Assembly: GCA_900074745.1 (NCBI GenBank)
Contig: LT598466.1
Span: 744,001-808,000 of the forward strand
Direction: 5' to 3'
Source: Lachancea mirantina
Lineage: Eukaryota > Ascomycota > Saccharomycetes > Saccharomycetales > Saccharomycetaceae
DNA length: 64,000 nt
Shown: positions 1 through 8,417 of the stretch, in pieces
How the letters are laid out: each line of letters starts with the position of its first letter
Numbering within the stretch: position 1 is the first letter of the stretch
The notes under the pieces: model-generated
Databases searched by the model: none
Told to the model about the DNA's origin: nothing
The model's input: only the letters and a program-made list of their open reading frames with translations
Made by a program: the position numbers and the translations under genes

Positions 1-806
1 TCAGGTAACATTACGCCTGCGAAAATAAGATTTACGCCTGCACCAATAGCCAAAAACCAAAAGATTGCGCGCCAATTCCAGGTCGCGAGGATTCCAGCGC
101 CTATGAGGGCCCCAAACGCATTGCCCAAGATTTGGAATCCGGATGTGAGCCCCACGTAACCGCCTCTTTCAACTTTGGTAGTCACGTCGCCCATGATCCC
201 ACTGTTCACCGCTATCACGGGCGATATGCCCGCACTTTGAAGACACCTTAGAAACAAAATCTCGCCATATGTCTTGGCACGCGCCAGACCTATGCATGCG
301 GCCACGTAAAGCGCCACGGACCACAAGACAACCGGTCGTCTTCCAAAAGTATCCGCAAGTCCGCCCATCAGCGTCGGCGCAAGGCCCTGTAACAGAAAGT
401 AGACCACCACAGAGATGTTCACGAGCTCTGTCGAAATGTGGAACTCCACTTCTATTGTTTGCAAGGCCGGATAGTATATCGGAGCCGCTATCGTAGAGAA
501 AAGCCCGCTTGACGCACAAATTATGACAAGCATGAATTTCTCACGACGTCCAAATCGCGAATACGGAACTTCTCGGACACTTTCCGAATCGAAGTCTTGT
601 TTTTCCGTCTGAGCTTCGGTGACATCTTCTTCCCCTTCTCGGTCGTCCCGGTTTAAACTGCGCTCTTGGCTTCTCAGTCGAGTTTCGCTCCTATGTGCAT
701 CCGTCAGCATTCTAGGCCGCTCGTCTGTCTCGGCAGTGTCTGAAAAATTGCTCTGTAGCGAACCGGGCCTGTCCGGTGTTTGTTCTGGCGAATTGCATAG
801 CATCAT
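1..806 (-). CDS. QDR2/AQR1: Drug:H+ antiporter of the MFS DHA1 family, Qdr/Aqr1-like, C-terminus cut by window edge
   Basis: About 268 N-terminal residues are present; the reading frame runs off the window start with no stop. A hydrophilic Ser/Asp/Glu-rich tail of about 88 residues is followed by the first membrane segment (about residues 91-110, containing [17 protein letters not shown]) and then the MFS motif [12 protein letters not shown], at 148-158. Later hydrophobic stretches are typical of a 12-segment plasma-membrane proton antiporter that exports drugs, organic acids or polyamines. Start: tandem ATGATG at 806. Family membership is clear. Qdr versus Aqr1 is undecided because both S. 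cerevisiae descendants (YIL121W next to SIM1, YNL065W next to SUN4) would derive from this one locus. Substrate cannot be read from the sequence. Confidence 0.88.
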   Translation of the reverse strand, partial: MMLCNSPEQTPDRPGSLQSNFSDTAETDERPRMLTDAHRSETRLRSQERSLNRDDREGEEDVTEAQTEKQDFDSESVREVPYSRFGRREKFMLVIICASSGLFSTIAAPIYYPALQTIEVEFHISTELVNISVVVYFLLQGLAPTLMGGLADTFGRRPVVLWSVALYVAACIGLARAKTYGEILFLRCLQSAGISPVIAVNSGIMGDVTTKVERGGYVGLTSGFQILGNAFGALIGAGILATWNWRAIFWFLAIGAGVNLIFAGVMLP

Positions 807-1924
807 AGAATTACAGCTTATCGATCGATTCAAACAATCAAATAGAACCGTAAGACCACTTTTCAAACCCAAAGAATTTATGAATGGTATCACCAGATCT
901 CCTGATTCTTTGCAAACTACCAAACTTCTAACTCAGCATGTAATTTTGTTCAAAGTCTTGCTAGAAGCGACTTTGTTAAACTCATTCACCATGATGTCGC
1001 TATCTGTATCTATCTTGATGATTGACGGCCGCAGGCGGCCGTAAGCGATGCCCTCATACTGCCAGGAAAAGGCAGGAGCTCTCAAATAATGCCGAAAGGA
1101 TCTATGCGGCGATGATAGCATAAAAGCGGGTAGAACTGCAGTGGTTGCAAGAGACGGTTGTTTTTCATCTCCGATTGTCCTGGCTTTGCCGCTATCGGAA
1201 ACGGTCATGAATGAGGCCAAATGACGAGTAATGACGAAATATGTGAAGACGATTCTGGCGAGGTTTTCGGGAAAGGAGGTCTAGGAAGAAGAGAATGCTG
1301 AAGTCCAGTAGTTGATTACCAAACTGAACGGTTTGAAATGAATGTGGCATTTCGATATTTCCATATTTTGATATCTCATGGGGTATTCAAAAAAAGCGTA
1401 GTATTCCTCGAGGTACGGGAAGAATGCGGGGAAATAAGGGTGTCTTAAGACTATACTTGATCGGCAAACGTAGCAGATGTGTCATATATACGAGATTGAG
1501 TCTATTTTGTGCTATAATTTCTTGGAAATTGAGGTTTTTAGTTGTGAATTTAAACGTCATTTTCAAGTTTTCTTGGCGTTTTGGCAAGCGATGAGCTAGC
1601 ACTAACGAGCGAAGAGCGGGTCTGCTTGAAGAAAAAGGGGAATCAGGAGAGTAGAAAGGCCATGAATGATGTACAGGGCACATGAGAACCGTGAGATCCC
1701 GCTAAGTAGAATGATCGGATACATGAGCGCGAGTAAATCGGAAATCAGTAAAGTCACGTGATCGAGTTTGAGCTTCAACAAGATGGGTATAGCCGAAGTC
1801 CGGATACTAGCACGGAGACTAGATATGCTTACATAGATAAATGCCGAGTTTATGAAAAGTCCATTGATCTCTGGATGAATGTTATAAGTAGAAAAATAGG
1901 GAGAGACGAATCCAATTAGTCCGC
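807..1924. other. Intergenic, promoter of the antiporter and 3' side of the SUN gene
   Basis: No convincing gene is seen. Short open frames exist on the minus strand (for example 1387-1683) but have no recognisable domain. In S. cerevisiae POG1 lies between QDR2 and SIM1; nothing resembling it is present here. A CGG-containing inverted repeat lies at 1025-1042 and a GTCACGTG box at about 1754-1761. Confidence 0.6.
1025..1042. promoter_or_regulatory. CGG/CCG inverted repeat in antiporter promoter
   Basis: ACGGCCG, four bases, then CGGCCGT: a perfect 7-bp inverted repeat about 220 bp upstream of the antiporter start. Paired CGG triplets are the usual target of Zn2Cys6 factors, which commonly control drug-efflux genes. 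Which factor would bind is not known, so the call is inference. Confidence 0.3.
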
Positions 1925-3283
1925 TTAGTTGTACAACACGAATTTGGCCCTACCAGCAGTGACAGCCACGGTACAGCCGTCAGAACCACCGCCGTTGTAT
2001 TGGCCGTTCTCGTAGTAACACTGTCCGTTCACGATACTGGAACTGTCCGCAGCAACGATCTTGACGTTGAAGTTGAGAGAATCGTGGTTGTTTGGGTTTG
2101 GAATCAAGGCTAAATAAGCGACACCGTTGGTGTAGCCTGCACCAAAGTTGAGTGGGGCCCAGTTACCGACGCCAGAGCCCGGAGTACCCCACACGCAACC
2201 ATCCTCGAGGGAAACACCCGCGTTGTTGACGTAGTACTGAGCAGAAGTCTTCATACCTTTCCACTGGTAGTAGTTGTCCTCGTCGACGACGGTCAAGGGC
2301 AATTGACCACCGGCCTCGACGTAAGTTGGAATGACCATGTTTTCGGTACCAGGATAATCGGTTCTACAAATGGCAACGGATTCACTTAGCTCAGAAGTGA
2401 CGACGGCCATGTCCATGCCCCATTCACACAAGTAGTCGGAGTTGGTGTTGGAACGGTACAAGTAACCGTTCTTACAGTAGAGACCGCCGATAGAGACTCC
2501 GTTGGCAGGTTGACTCGAAGGCCATTGAGTCTTGGACATACCGGGTTGGCAAGCGTAAGAACAGTAAGAGCCCTCTTCACAAGTGCCGCCCGTAGACCCG
2601 TCCGAGTTCTCGATACCGGACCAGCCGCCGAATCCTAGCCAGTCGAGGGAAAGAACACCTTGTCCCGAAGGGAAGTCGCTACACTTGATGGTGCCGTCCT
2701 GGAACTGTTGGGATGGGTTGGAGAAACCGGCCAAGTCGCCGTCAGTGCCACCGGAGCTGGATGTGGAGGAGGAAGGCGAAGGCGAAGACGAAGCCGCAGA
2801 CGAAGACGCAGCCGACCAAGCCGGAGCAGACGACGACGACGACCAAGAGGCCTGAGAAGAAGAAGCCGCAGACGACCAAGCCGCAGCAGACGAAGCGGCG
2901 GCAGACGAAGCGGCCTGCTGGACCGAAGAGCTGCTCAAAGTGGTAGTCGCAGAAGAAGGTGCGGCAGACGAAGAGACGGACAACGCAGCAGACGCAGCAG
3001 ACGCAGCAGACGCAGCAGAAGTCGAGGTGGCGGACCACGTAAGTTCTGAAGATGGAATCTCAGTAGCGACCACAGAAGAAGAAGGCGCCTGCAAAGCGAC
3101 ACCTTCGTCGTTGACCGTTACGGTCTGGTAGACGTACTCGATCGCGATGGCACGTTTGTTCTGATGGTGCGTGTGTGCGGTGGTACAATCATTGTTGTCG
3201 GCCGCACGTCTGTGCACATGTGGGAGCGCGCTGGACACGGATGCACTTGCAAGTGAAAGCGCAACAGCAGCGGAGACTCTCAT
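1925..3283 (-). CDS. SIM1/SUN4: SUN-family secreted cell-wall beta-glucan protein
   Basis: 452 residues, secreted or wall-associated, involved in septum and wall remodelling (GH132 family). Start chosen at 3283, where [19 protein letters not shown] is a good signal peptide; the frame is open further upstream but without a plausible start. A Kex2-type Lys-Arg lies at residues 43-44. Next comes a long Ser/Ala-rich, probably O-mannosylated stretch built from short repeats (about 80-185), then the C-terminal SUN domain. That domain carries the diagnostic cysteine pattern C-x5-C-x3-C-x24-C, seen as [11 protein letters not shown] followed 24 residues later by Cys. One gene here corresponds to the S. 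cerevisiae pair SIM1 (YIL123W) and SUN4 (YNL066W). Family assignment is firm; the exact paralogue is not meaningful before the duplication. Confidence 0.93.
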   Translation of the reverse strand: MRVSAAVALSLASASVSSALPHVHRRAADNNDCTTAHTHHQNKRAIAIEYVYQTVTVNDEGVALQAPSSSVVATEIPSSELTWSATSTSAASAASAASAALSVSSSAAPSSATTTLSSSSVQQAASSAAASSAAAWSSAASSSQASWSSSSSAPAWSAASSSAASSSPSPSSSTSSSGGTDGDLAGFSNPSQQFQDGTIKCSDFPSGQGVLSLDWLGFGGWSGIENSDGSTGGTCEEGSYCSYACQPGMSKTQWPSSQPANGVSIGGLYCKNGYLYRSNTNSDYLCEWGMDMAVVTSELSESVAICRTDYPGTENMVIPTYVEAGGQLPLTVVDEDNYYQWKGMKTSAQYYVNNAGVSLEDGCVWGTPGSGVGNWAPLNFGAGYTNGVAYLALIPNPNNHDSLNFNVKIVAADSSSIVNGQCYYENGQYNGGGSDGCTVAVTAGRAKFVLYN

Positions 3284-3489
3284 ACCGAAATTAAGCAGAA
3301 AGAGTGATGGTGAGTCTGAACACACGCGTTAGTAAACAGGAAGGAGGTAATAAGAATGCAGAAAAGAGTCGAAGAGACGGAGCAATGCCCCTGCTGGGAT
3401 CGCAGCGATTGAACGCTTTTTGACCGAAGCCTGGTAAGAAGGTCCCAGCGCGAAGAAGCTTGGAGCTGCGAAAACCGCGGACCGCACTA

Positions 3490-3515
3490 CCTAATCGGGG
3501 AATTCCCCGATTAGG
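3490..3515. repeat. 26-bp perfect palindrome upstream of SUN gene
   Basis: CCTAATCGGGGAA followed immediately by its reverse complement, centred on AATT, about 205 bp upstream of the SUN gene start. It can form a 13-bp-arm cruciform or bind a dimeric factor. No known yeast factor site of this length is recognised. Confidence 0.85.
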
Positions 3516-4132
3516 CCCTCATTGTCCGTATTTTCGCGTTTGTCATGAAATACGGAAAGTTCGGGTTGCGTAGATCGTTTTCCACGAAATTCCATCTTCC
3601 ACGTGACATTCTTGTTTTTTTCGCGTTTCCGCCAGCATTTTTCAATTTTTTGCTGGTTTCGTTCATTCTCGAATCGTAAACACAGTAGAAACATGGTGGA
3701 AACAAAGCAATTCGTCTCAACGACTCAGTAACCCTCGTATAGCCAGCGTAGACATACCTTATTGGAAAACTTGAATGGAAACTGCTCTTGAAAACAGCTG
3801 GTTGAAAGGAATGGAAATGAGTTGGAAATTGCACTTGACGTATGAAAAACTGACCAAGAGCTCAATAGCCTGTCAAAAAAAGGAGTGTAGAAAGTTGGAT
3901 AAATTTTGTTATGGGCTCAAGTAAGAGCTAGAAGGAAGGAAACCGTATGATGGTTCTGGTTTTTGTCAGAAAACTCGATCGTAGTTTTGCTCAAAAGTGG
4001 GTTGTTTACCAGTGAAAATCGCGATTCGTGGGTCTTTCCCTATATATGAATTTTTTCTTGATGTAGAAAAAGACGAATGCGGGAAACCAGCGAAAAAAAG
4101 ACAGAGGCCAACCCAGCAGAGCCAGCAGAGGC

Positions 4133-4177
4133 AGTAGCGTCAGTAGCGTCAGTAGCGTCAGTAGCGTCAGTAGCGTC
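4133..4177. repeat. Tandem repeat, 9-bp unit AGTAGCGTC, five copies
   Basis: Five exact head-to-tail copies with a partial sixth (AGCGT) after them, 120 bp beyond the AYR1 stop codon. A simple minisatellite in noncoding DNA. Confidence 0.9.
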
Positions 4178-4299
4178 AGCGTAAACACGACCAAGGCTGG
4201 AGAATGGCTGAAGAATGGGTGGAGTAAACAGAATCGGTGGAAGCAGAGTTGCGACGAATGTAGACGTGGGTGTCACAGACGAAGAATGTAGTTCCCTGC

Positions 4300-5172
4300 T
4301 TAGTCGGACTTGGGATGCTTGCGCCGCATTGCGTTGTAGAAAGGGAATAACTTGAAGCGATAGAAGACAATGCGTTCGAGCACTGCATACGGCACGAGCC
4401 AACTGATCCAATAAGCCAAGGAAGCGACACGGCCACGGTAAACGTCTACTGGATCGCGACGGCTTTCGATGTCGTGCACAACACGCGCCACGTATTTTTC
4501 AACGGACATCGGGTGGTTGTTCTTGGCCATTTCACGGCGCGCTTCAAGCGCCGCGCGGGCTTCGGGTACGTTAAACAACGAGTTTTCTGGTACCCCACGT
4601 TTGTCTGCGATATCCGTGTGCACGCCGCCCGTGACCACGTTAATCACGCGGACGTTGAAACATTTCATTTCTTGGTGTAGCACGCGCGCGTACTGATGGA
4701 TAGCCGCTTTCGTTGCGCCGTAAACTGACCCGAAAGGGAACGGCACTAGCCCCGCCACGGAACCCGTGAAAACGATCGTTCCGCCGCTATTGATCAGAAA
4801 TTGCGACAGTTCGCGACATAGGTTCATGGGTCCGAACACGTTGACTTTGAAAGCGCGTTCCACGATTTCGTGGGTCGCGTCTGTTGCGGCAAACGTGCAA
4901 CTCTGGCCAGCATTGTTGTACAACAAGTCCAATTTTTGATCTGGTAATTCGGCGGCAAACCGTTCGCGTAACGCCACAATCTGTTCCGGGTCACTCACAT
5001 CCAACTCTACCGCGATTACTTGGCCCGGGTATTTGGCCTCTAACGACTCCAGCAACGTCAACCGTCTGGCCGCAGCGTAAATCTTGTAACCTTTGTCCGC
5101 AAGCTGTTTAGTAGCTTCGAACCCAATACCGGACGAAGCGCCCGTAATCAATGCAGTCTTCTGGTATGACAT
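4300..5172 (-). CDS. AYR1: NADPH-dependent 1-acyldihydroxyacetone-phosphate reductase
   Basis: 290 residues. Reduces 1-acyl-DHAP to lysophosphatidate in the lipid-droplet and ER route to phosphatidic acid. Classical SDR: cofactor motif TGASSGIG at 10-17 with an Arg-Arg pair after the second strand (36-37, favouring NADPH), NNAG at 86-89, catalytic Ser138 and Tyr151-x-x-x-Lys155 (YGATK). A hydrophobic C-terminal segment (WISWLVPYAVLERIVFYRF) could anchor it to droplets or ER. Position between the SUN gene and KGD1 matches S. cerevisiae YIL124W, though here a transposon separates it from KGD1. Length is close to the S. cerevisiae protein. Confidence is high from sequence and synteny together. 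Confidence 0.93.
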   Translation of the reverse strand: MSYQKTALITGASSGIGFEATKQLADKGYKIYAAARRLTLLESLEAKYPGQVIAVELDVSDPEQIVALRERFAAELPDQKLDLLYNNAGQSCTFAATDATHEIVERAFKVNVFGPMNLCRELSQFLINSGGTIVFTGSVAGLVPFPFGSVYGATKAAIHQYARVLHQEMKCFNVRVINVVTGGVHTDIADKRGVPENSLFNVPEARAALEARREMAKNNHPMSVEKYVARVVHDIESRRDPVDVYRGRVASLAYWISWLVPYAVLERIVFYRFKLFPFYNAMRRKHPKSD

Positions 5173-5448
5173 CGTCTGGCGTATGAGTTTGCTTTTTGAA
5201 CCAGTCTAAGGAGTTCACTTGTATTTGGAAGATAGCAACTTGTAAGTTTCTGAGATGTCTTTCCCTTTATTGCTTCCCCAGTTCTTTTACCTTATTTCGT
5301 ATAAGAGCACATCGAGACCCATTTAACCGTGTATAGTGATGATCTTTATAGCTTTTTGCGAATGAGTAGTTTATGGGTTTACGTTAATGGTGATCTTATT
5401 CGTATAAAGACTTTGATCACATGAGTATTCGTACAAAATGGTTACTCA

Positions 5449-5456
5449 CTGACCAG
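5449..5456. repeat. Target-site duplication, left copy
   Basis: CTGACCAG, identical to 8290-8297; the 8-bp duplication made at hAT insertion. Confidence 0.93.
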
Positions 5457-5474
5457 CAGAGCTGTATTTCGGGT
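5457..5474 (+). repeat. Left terminal inverted repeat of hAT element
   Basis: CAGAGCTGTATTTCGGGT, 18/18 match to the complement of the right end. Confidence 0.95.
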
Positions 5475-5724
5475 TGACCCGGATTACAAAATAACTACCC
5501 GGATACCCGAGAGCGGGTAGTAAACGGGTAGTAGCCATGTACGGATCGAGTAATTCTTGGGTATATATTTTAATATTTTCAACTCATTTAAGGATATTTC
5601 GAATGCATCGTTCGGATGGAACGCGGATAAACAACTTGTTAGTTCAACAAAGCGTCCGTAAATCGAGAGAAAAGCATTGATCTTACCTAAGTAGTGTTGA
5701 ATTAGATTGATATGCTAGCTTTAA

Positions 5725-8023
5725 CTATTGAAACTCGAGATCGTCGTCATCTGATTGAGAGTAGCATTCTATATAGTCATCATCCTCATCAGAATCTTGG
5801 AAATTGAGTGTTAATTTCTGGTCGAGGAGGCCCCAGCCCTTGAAGCGATTTCTAAGAACTAGCAACCTGTTAAAATTTAGACTGCTCATACTTCTTCTTT
5901 CTTTACGAAGAACTTTCCCGCTGATAGAAAATGCCCTCTCCAGACCGCTTGTGCTAAATTTTGTGTATAGAAGGGCCACCGCAAGCCTGAATAAATTGGG
6001 ATATGCGCCACGGCGTTCGTACCACCATTGTATCAGTCCTCTTTGAAGTCCAAGGTATGTTGCTCTTCTGCTTTATATTTGTCCCACTCACTGACTGCCT
6101 GATTGCACATAGAAGCCTCTGCATTACGTGAATGCTTTTCGCGCCGGTTAATTGTGGGTAATTTGCTGACTCGATGGCGCGTGCCTCTAACAGATCTTTT
6201 GGCAAGTTCAGTTGATGTAACGACCTTTCGCGGTTCGGACTTCTTGAGGTAAGACTTCAAATACCTTTCCACTTTGCTTAGTCGAAATTGAGCCTCGTCC
6301 TCCGTCATAAGGGTGTTGAAGCACTGATGTTTGGACGAAGGATCCAAGAATGCAGCGACAAAATACAGATCGTTTTCCGTGAAGTACTGGAAATAAGTTG
6401 TAAATTTGTTTCGAGTAGAAAGGACAGCATCAAGTACCGTTTTCTTCATATCTAACGGCGGGTTTTGAGTTCCATTGATAAAGGTGAAATCAAATGCTCC
6501 TTCTGTCGGTAGCTCTATAGCCTCCGTATGGGCATCACCGCATAAGTCATAATATTCCAGAAGTGTGTAATAGAAAGGTACCGCATTAGAGAGATGATTA
6601 AACGAAACTTCTTGCAGAGTGTCATTCAACACTTTGAAGATTGAGCAACAATCGACAAAGTACTGCAAAAGATGGACTTCCTCAGGGGTTTGCTCGAAAC
6701 ACTTTTCGATTTTTGAAGCAGCAGAAATGTTCTGTGGTGACTTTTTAAAGTTATTGAACCACGTCAGATACTGCTGGCGATATTTCAGAAAAGTGGTTAC
6801 TTGCTTCCAGATATACAACCACCGTGTTTCCGATGCAGCAGGCACCAACGGGATTGAAGCTTTCATTAATGAAGACCTCAAAACAGAAGTGTGCTTCATC
6901 TTGTGAGCCAACCGTGTGATACGCGCCAGTGCCAAGCTAAACTTTGTGTTTGCTTTCAGGTTTTTCACTACATCTTGGAAAAGAATGTTCAAAATATGGT
7001 TTCCACACCGGAAAATATGGAAGTTTCCCAGACGATCGAACGTCTTGGATTTGCATTTCTTGAAATGGTCATGGACAAGGTGGGAATGCATGCATATGTT
7101 GTTTGTGGCATTATCACAAGTAATTGTTGCAACTCGATCATCTATTTCATACTCTTTCATCACATCCCGAACTTCCTTGAAAAGATTTTCCCCGGTGTGT
7201 GGTGTGTCGCTAACATCAATGAAGCCTAGGATGTGGGTGTTGTACGGAGCGTAATGGTTATTAAGAAGAGCCTTGCTGCTGCCAACATCAGTCAGCATAG
7301 CATCATTTATAAGATTGGGAGCAAATGATGCGGCTACAGCAAGATATGATCTTCCATTCCCGCCGGACCAGATATCCAGTTCAATGTTAATGAAGTCAGT
7401 TTTACTCAATACTTTTTAAGTGCAGTATTGAAGTGATTGGTATAGTTCGATAGCCTGTCAATGATCGCTGGACGAGATTTTATCAATTTAATACCAGAGC
7501 AGGCTTCGCTAATGACGTTCCAGCTTTTGCCTTCGAAGAAGGAGAACGGGACTAACTTTTCCGTCAAAAGCAACAGAATACCAAAATCGCCAGGGCTATG
7601 CTTCCATTCTGCGGTTATTGCAGCTGGCGGTGGCAAGGAACGACACTTGACTCCTAATTGGCTGAGACTCCTAGATTTTTCTTCTTCTTTTCGACCGTTT
7701 TGGTATGCTAGAGGATGAACGTTCTTTACGTGTTTTGAAAGGTTTCCTGTGGACCTCGCTTCCTTGAATTCGCGTTTGCAATGAACACAAGAGGCAATCT
7801 TTAGTCCATCCACCTCTGTAACATCGAAGTGGCGGCGAAGGGCTGATCGATCCATCCATCCAGTTACTTTAAGTTGTCTAGTAGGTGTAATAGGAATGGA
7901 GGAGCCATCTGCCGCATCTACTGGGTTTGAGACACGTGGCTCTGGGGTGAGAGTCTCACCTTCCAAATCTGAGGTTTCGTCGGAAAGCTCTTCAATCTGA
8001 TAAGACTCTTGGACCGCTATCAT
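5725..8023 (-). pseudogene. hAT transposase gene, broken by two frame changes
   Basis: Three frames in order carry one transposase. The first (8023-7406, 205 residues) holds an acidic N-terminus and a BED-type zinc finger: C-x2-C in SCVHCKREF, then H-x4-H in LSKHVKNVH. The second (to 6033) holds the RNase H-like core, with SGGNGRSYLAV, TCDNATNN, and a CGNHILN segment. The third (to 5725) holds the C-terminal dimerisation domain, with QWWYERRGAYPNLFRLA and STSGLERAFSISG. Both changes are -1 in sense. The first lies near 7406-7412 next to a run of five A; the second near 6033-6045. No canonical intron signals bridge either point, so small indels in a decaying copy are likelier than splicing. 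Few changes and intact ends imply a fairly recent insertion. Programmed slippage at the first site is not excluded. Confidence 0.9.
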
Positions 8024-8271
8024 TGTGTGTCAGCTGAGTAGTTCGAACCGGGGAGCGGTTGGTCTGGATCATGTATGTTAAATATTTGAATTTTTGACGC
8101 CAGAAATTTTCTTTACGCGTTTCGGTTCTTGAAAGGGTATCCAGTGTTAAAGGACGCGGGTTGCTGGCGGGTCGCCTATTTTTTTCACGCGAGTAATAGA
8201 CGAATGAACGTGACGGCGCACGCGAATACTATGTGGGTTTCCTGGATAAGGGTTACCCAGCCTAGGATGGT

Positions 8272-8289
8272 ACCCGAAATACAGCTCTG
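8272..8289 (-). repeat. Right terminal inverted repeat of hAT element
   Basis: Reverse complement of CAGAGCTGTATTTCGGGT; perfect match to the left end. Confidence 0.95.
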
Positions 8290-8297
8290 CTGACCAG
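8290..8297. repeat. Target-site duplication, right copy
   Basis: CTGACCAG, identical to 5449-5456. Confidence 0.93.
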
Positions 8298-8417
8298 ACT
8301 TCTTCACCTGTAGATGCCCCGGCTAACCCTCTGGAAACCCTAATAATAATAGCTTGACATTCAAATCATAAATAATTTTAGTAAAGAATATACTCTGAGT
8401 TATTAGCACAAGTGGTC

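Larger units (their letters stand above)
3284..4299. other. Intergenic between SUN gene promoter and AYR1 3' end
   Basis: Contains the SUN gene promoter with a 26-bp perfect palindrome at 3490-3515, AT-rich DNA, and near AYR1 a 9-bp tandem repeat. Open frames of about 60-120 codons on the minus strand have no recognisable features and look like chance. Confidence 0.6.
5457..8289 (-). mobile_element. hAT-superfamily DNA transposon, full length with intact ends
   Basis: 2,833 bp. Both ends carry the 18-bp terminal inverted repeat CAGAGCTGTATTTCGGGT (5457-5474, and its complement at 8272-8289), which fits the hAT end consensus YARNG. The element is flanked by an exact 8-bp target duplication CTGACCAG (5449-5456 and 8290-8297), which fits the hAT target preference nTnnnnAn. 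Several CGGGT/ACCCG copies lie just inside the left end (5471-5535) and more near the right end. It holds one transposase gene on the minus strand, broken in two places. It sits between AYR1 and KGD1, adjacent in S. cerevisiae. Similar hAT elements (Rover, Roamer) are known from Lachancea and Vanderwaltozyma; membership in those subfamilies is only a guess. Confidence 0.95.

Noticed and set aside
2660-3049. Arg/Ser-rich and Cys/Val-rich open frames antisense to or shifted from the SUN gene
   Set aside because: Artefacts of the Ser/Ala repeat codons of the SUN gene read in other frames.
7406-8023. The BED-finger frame as a separate host gene
   Set aside because: It lies wholly within the hAT ends and continues in function into the next frame, so it is the N-terminus of the transposase.
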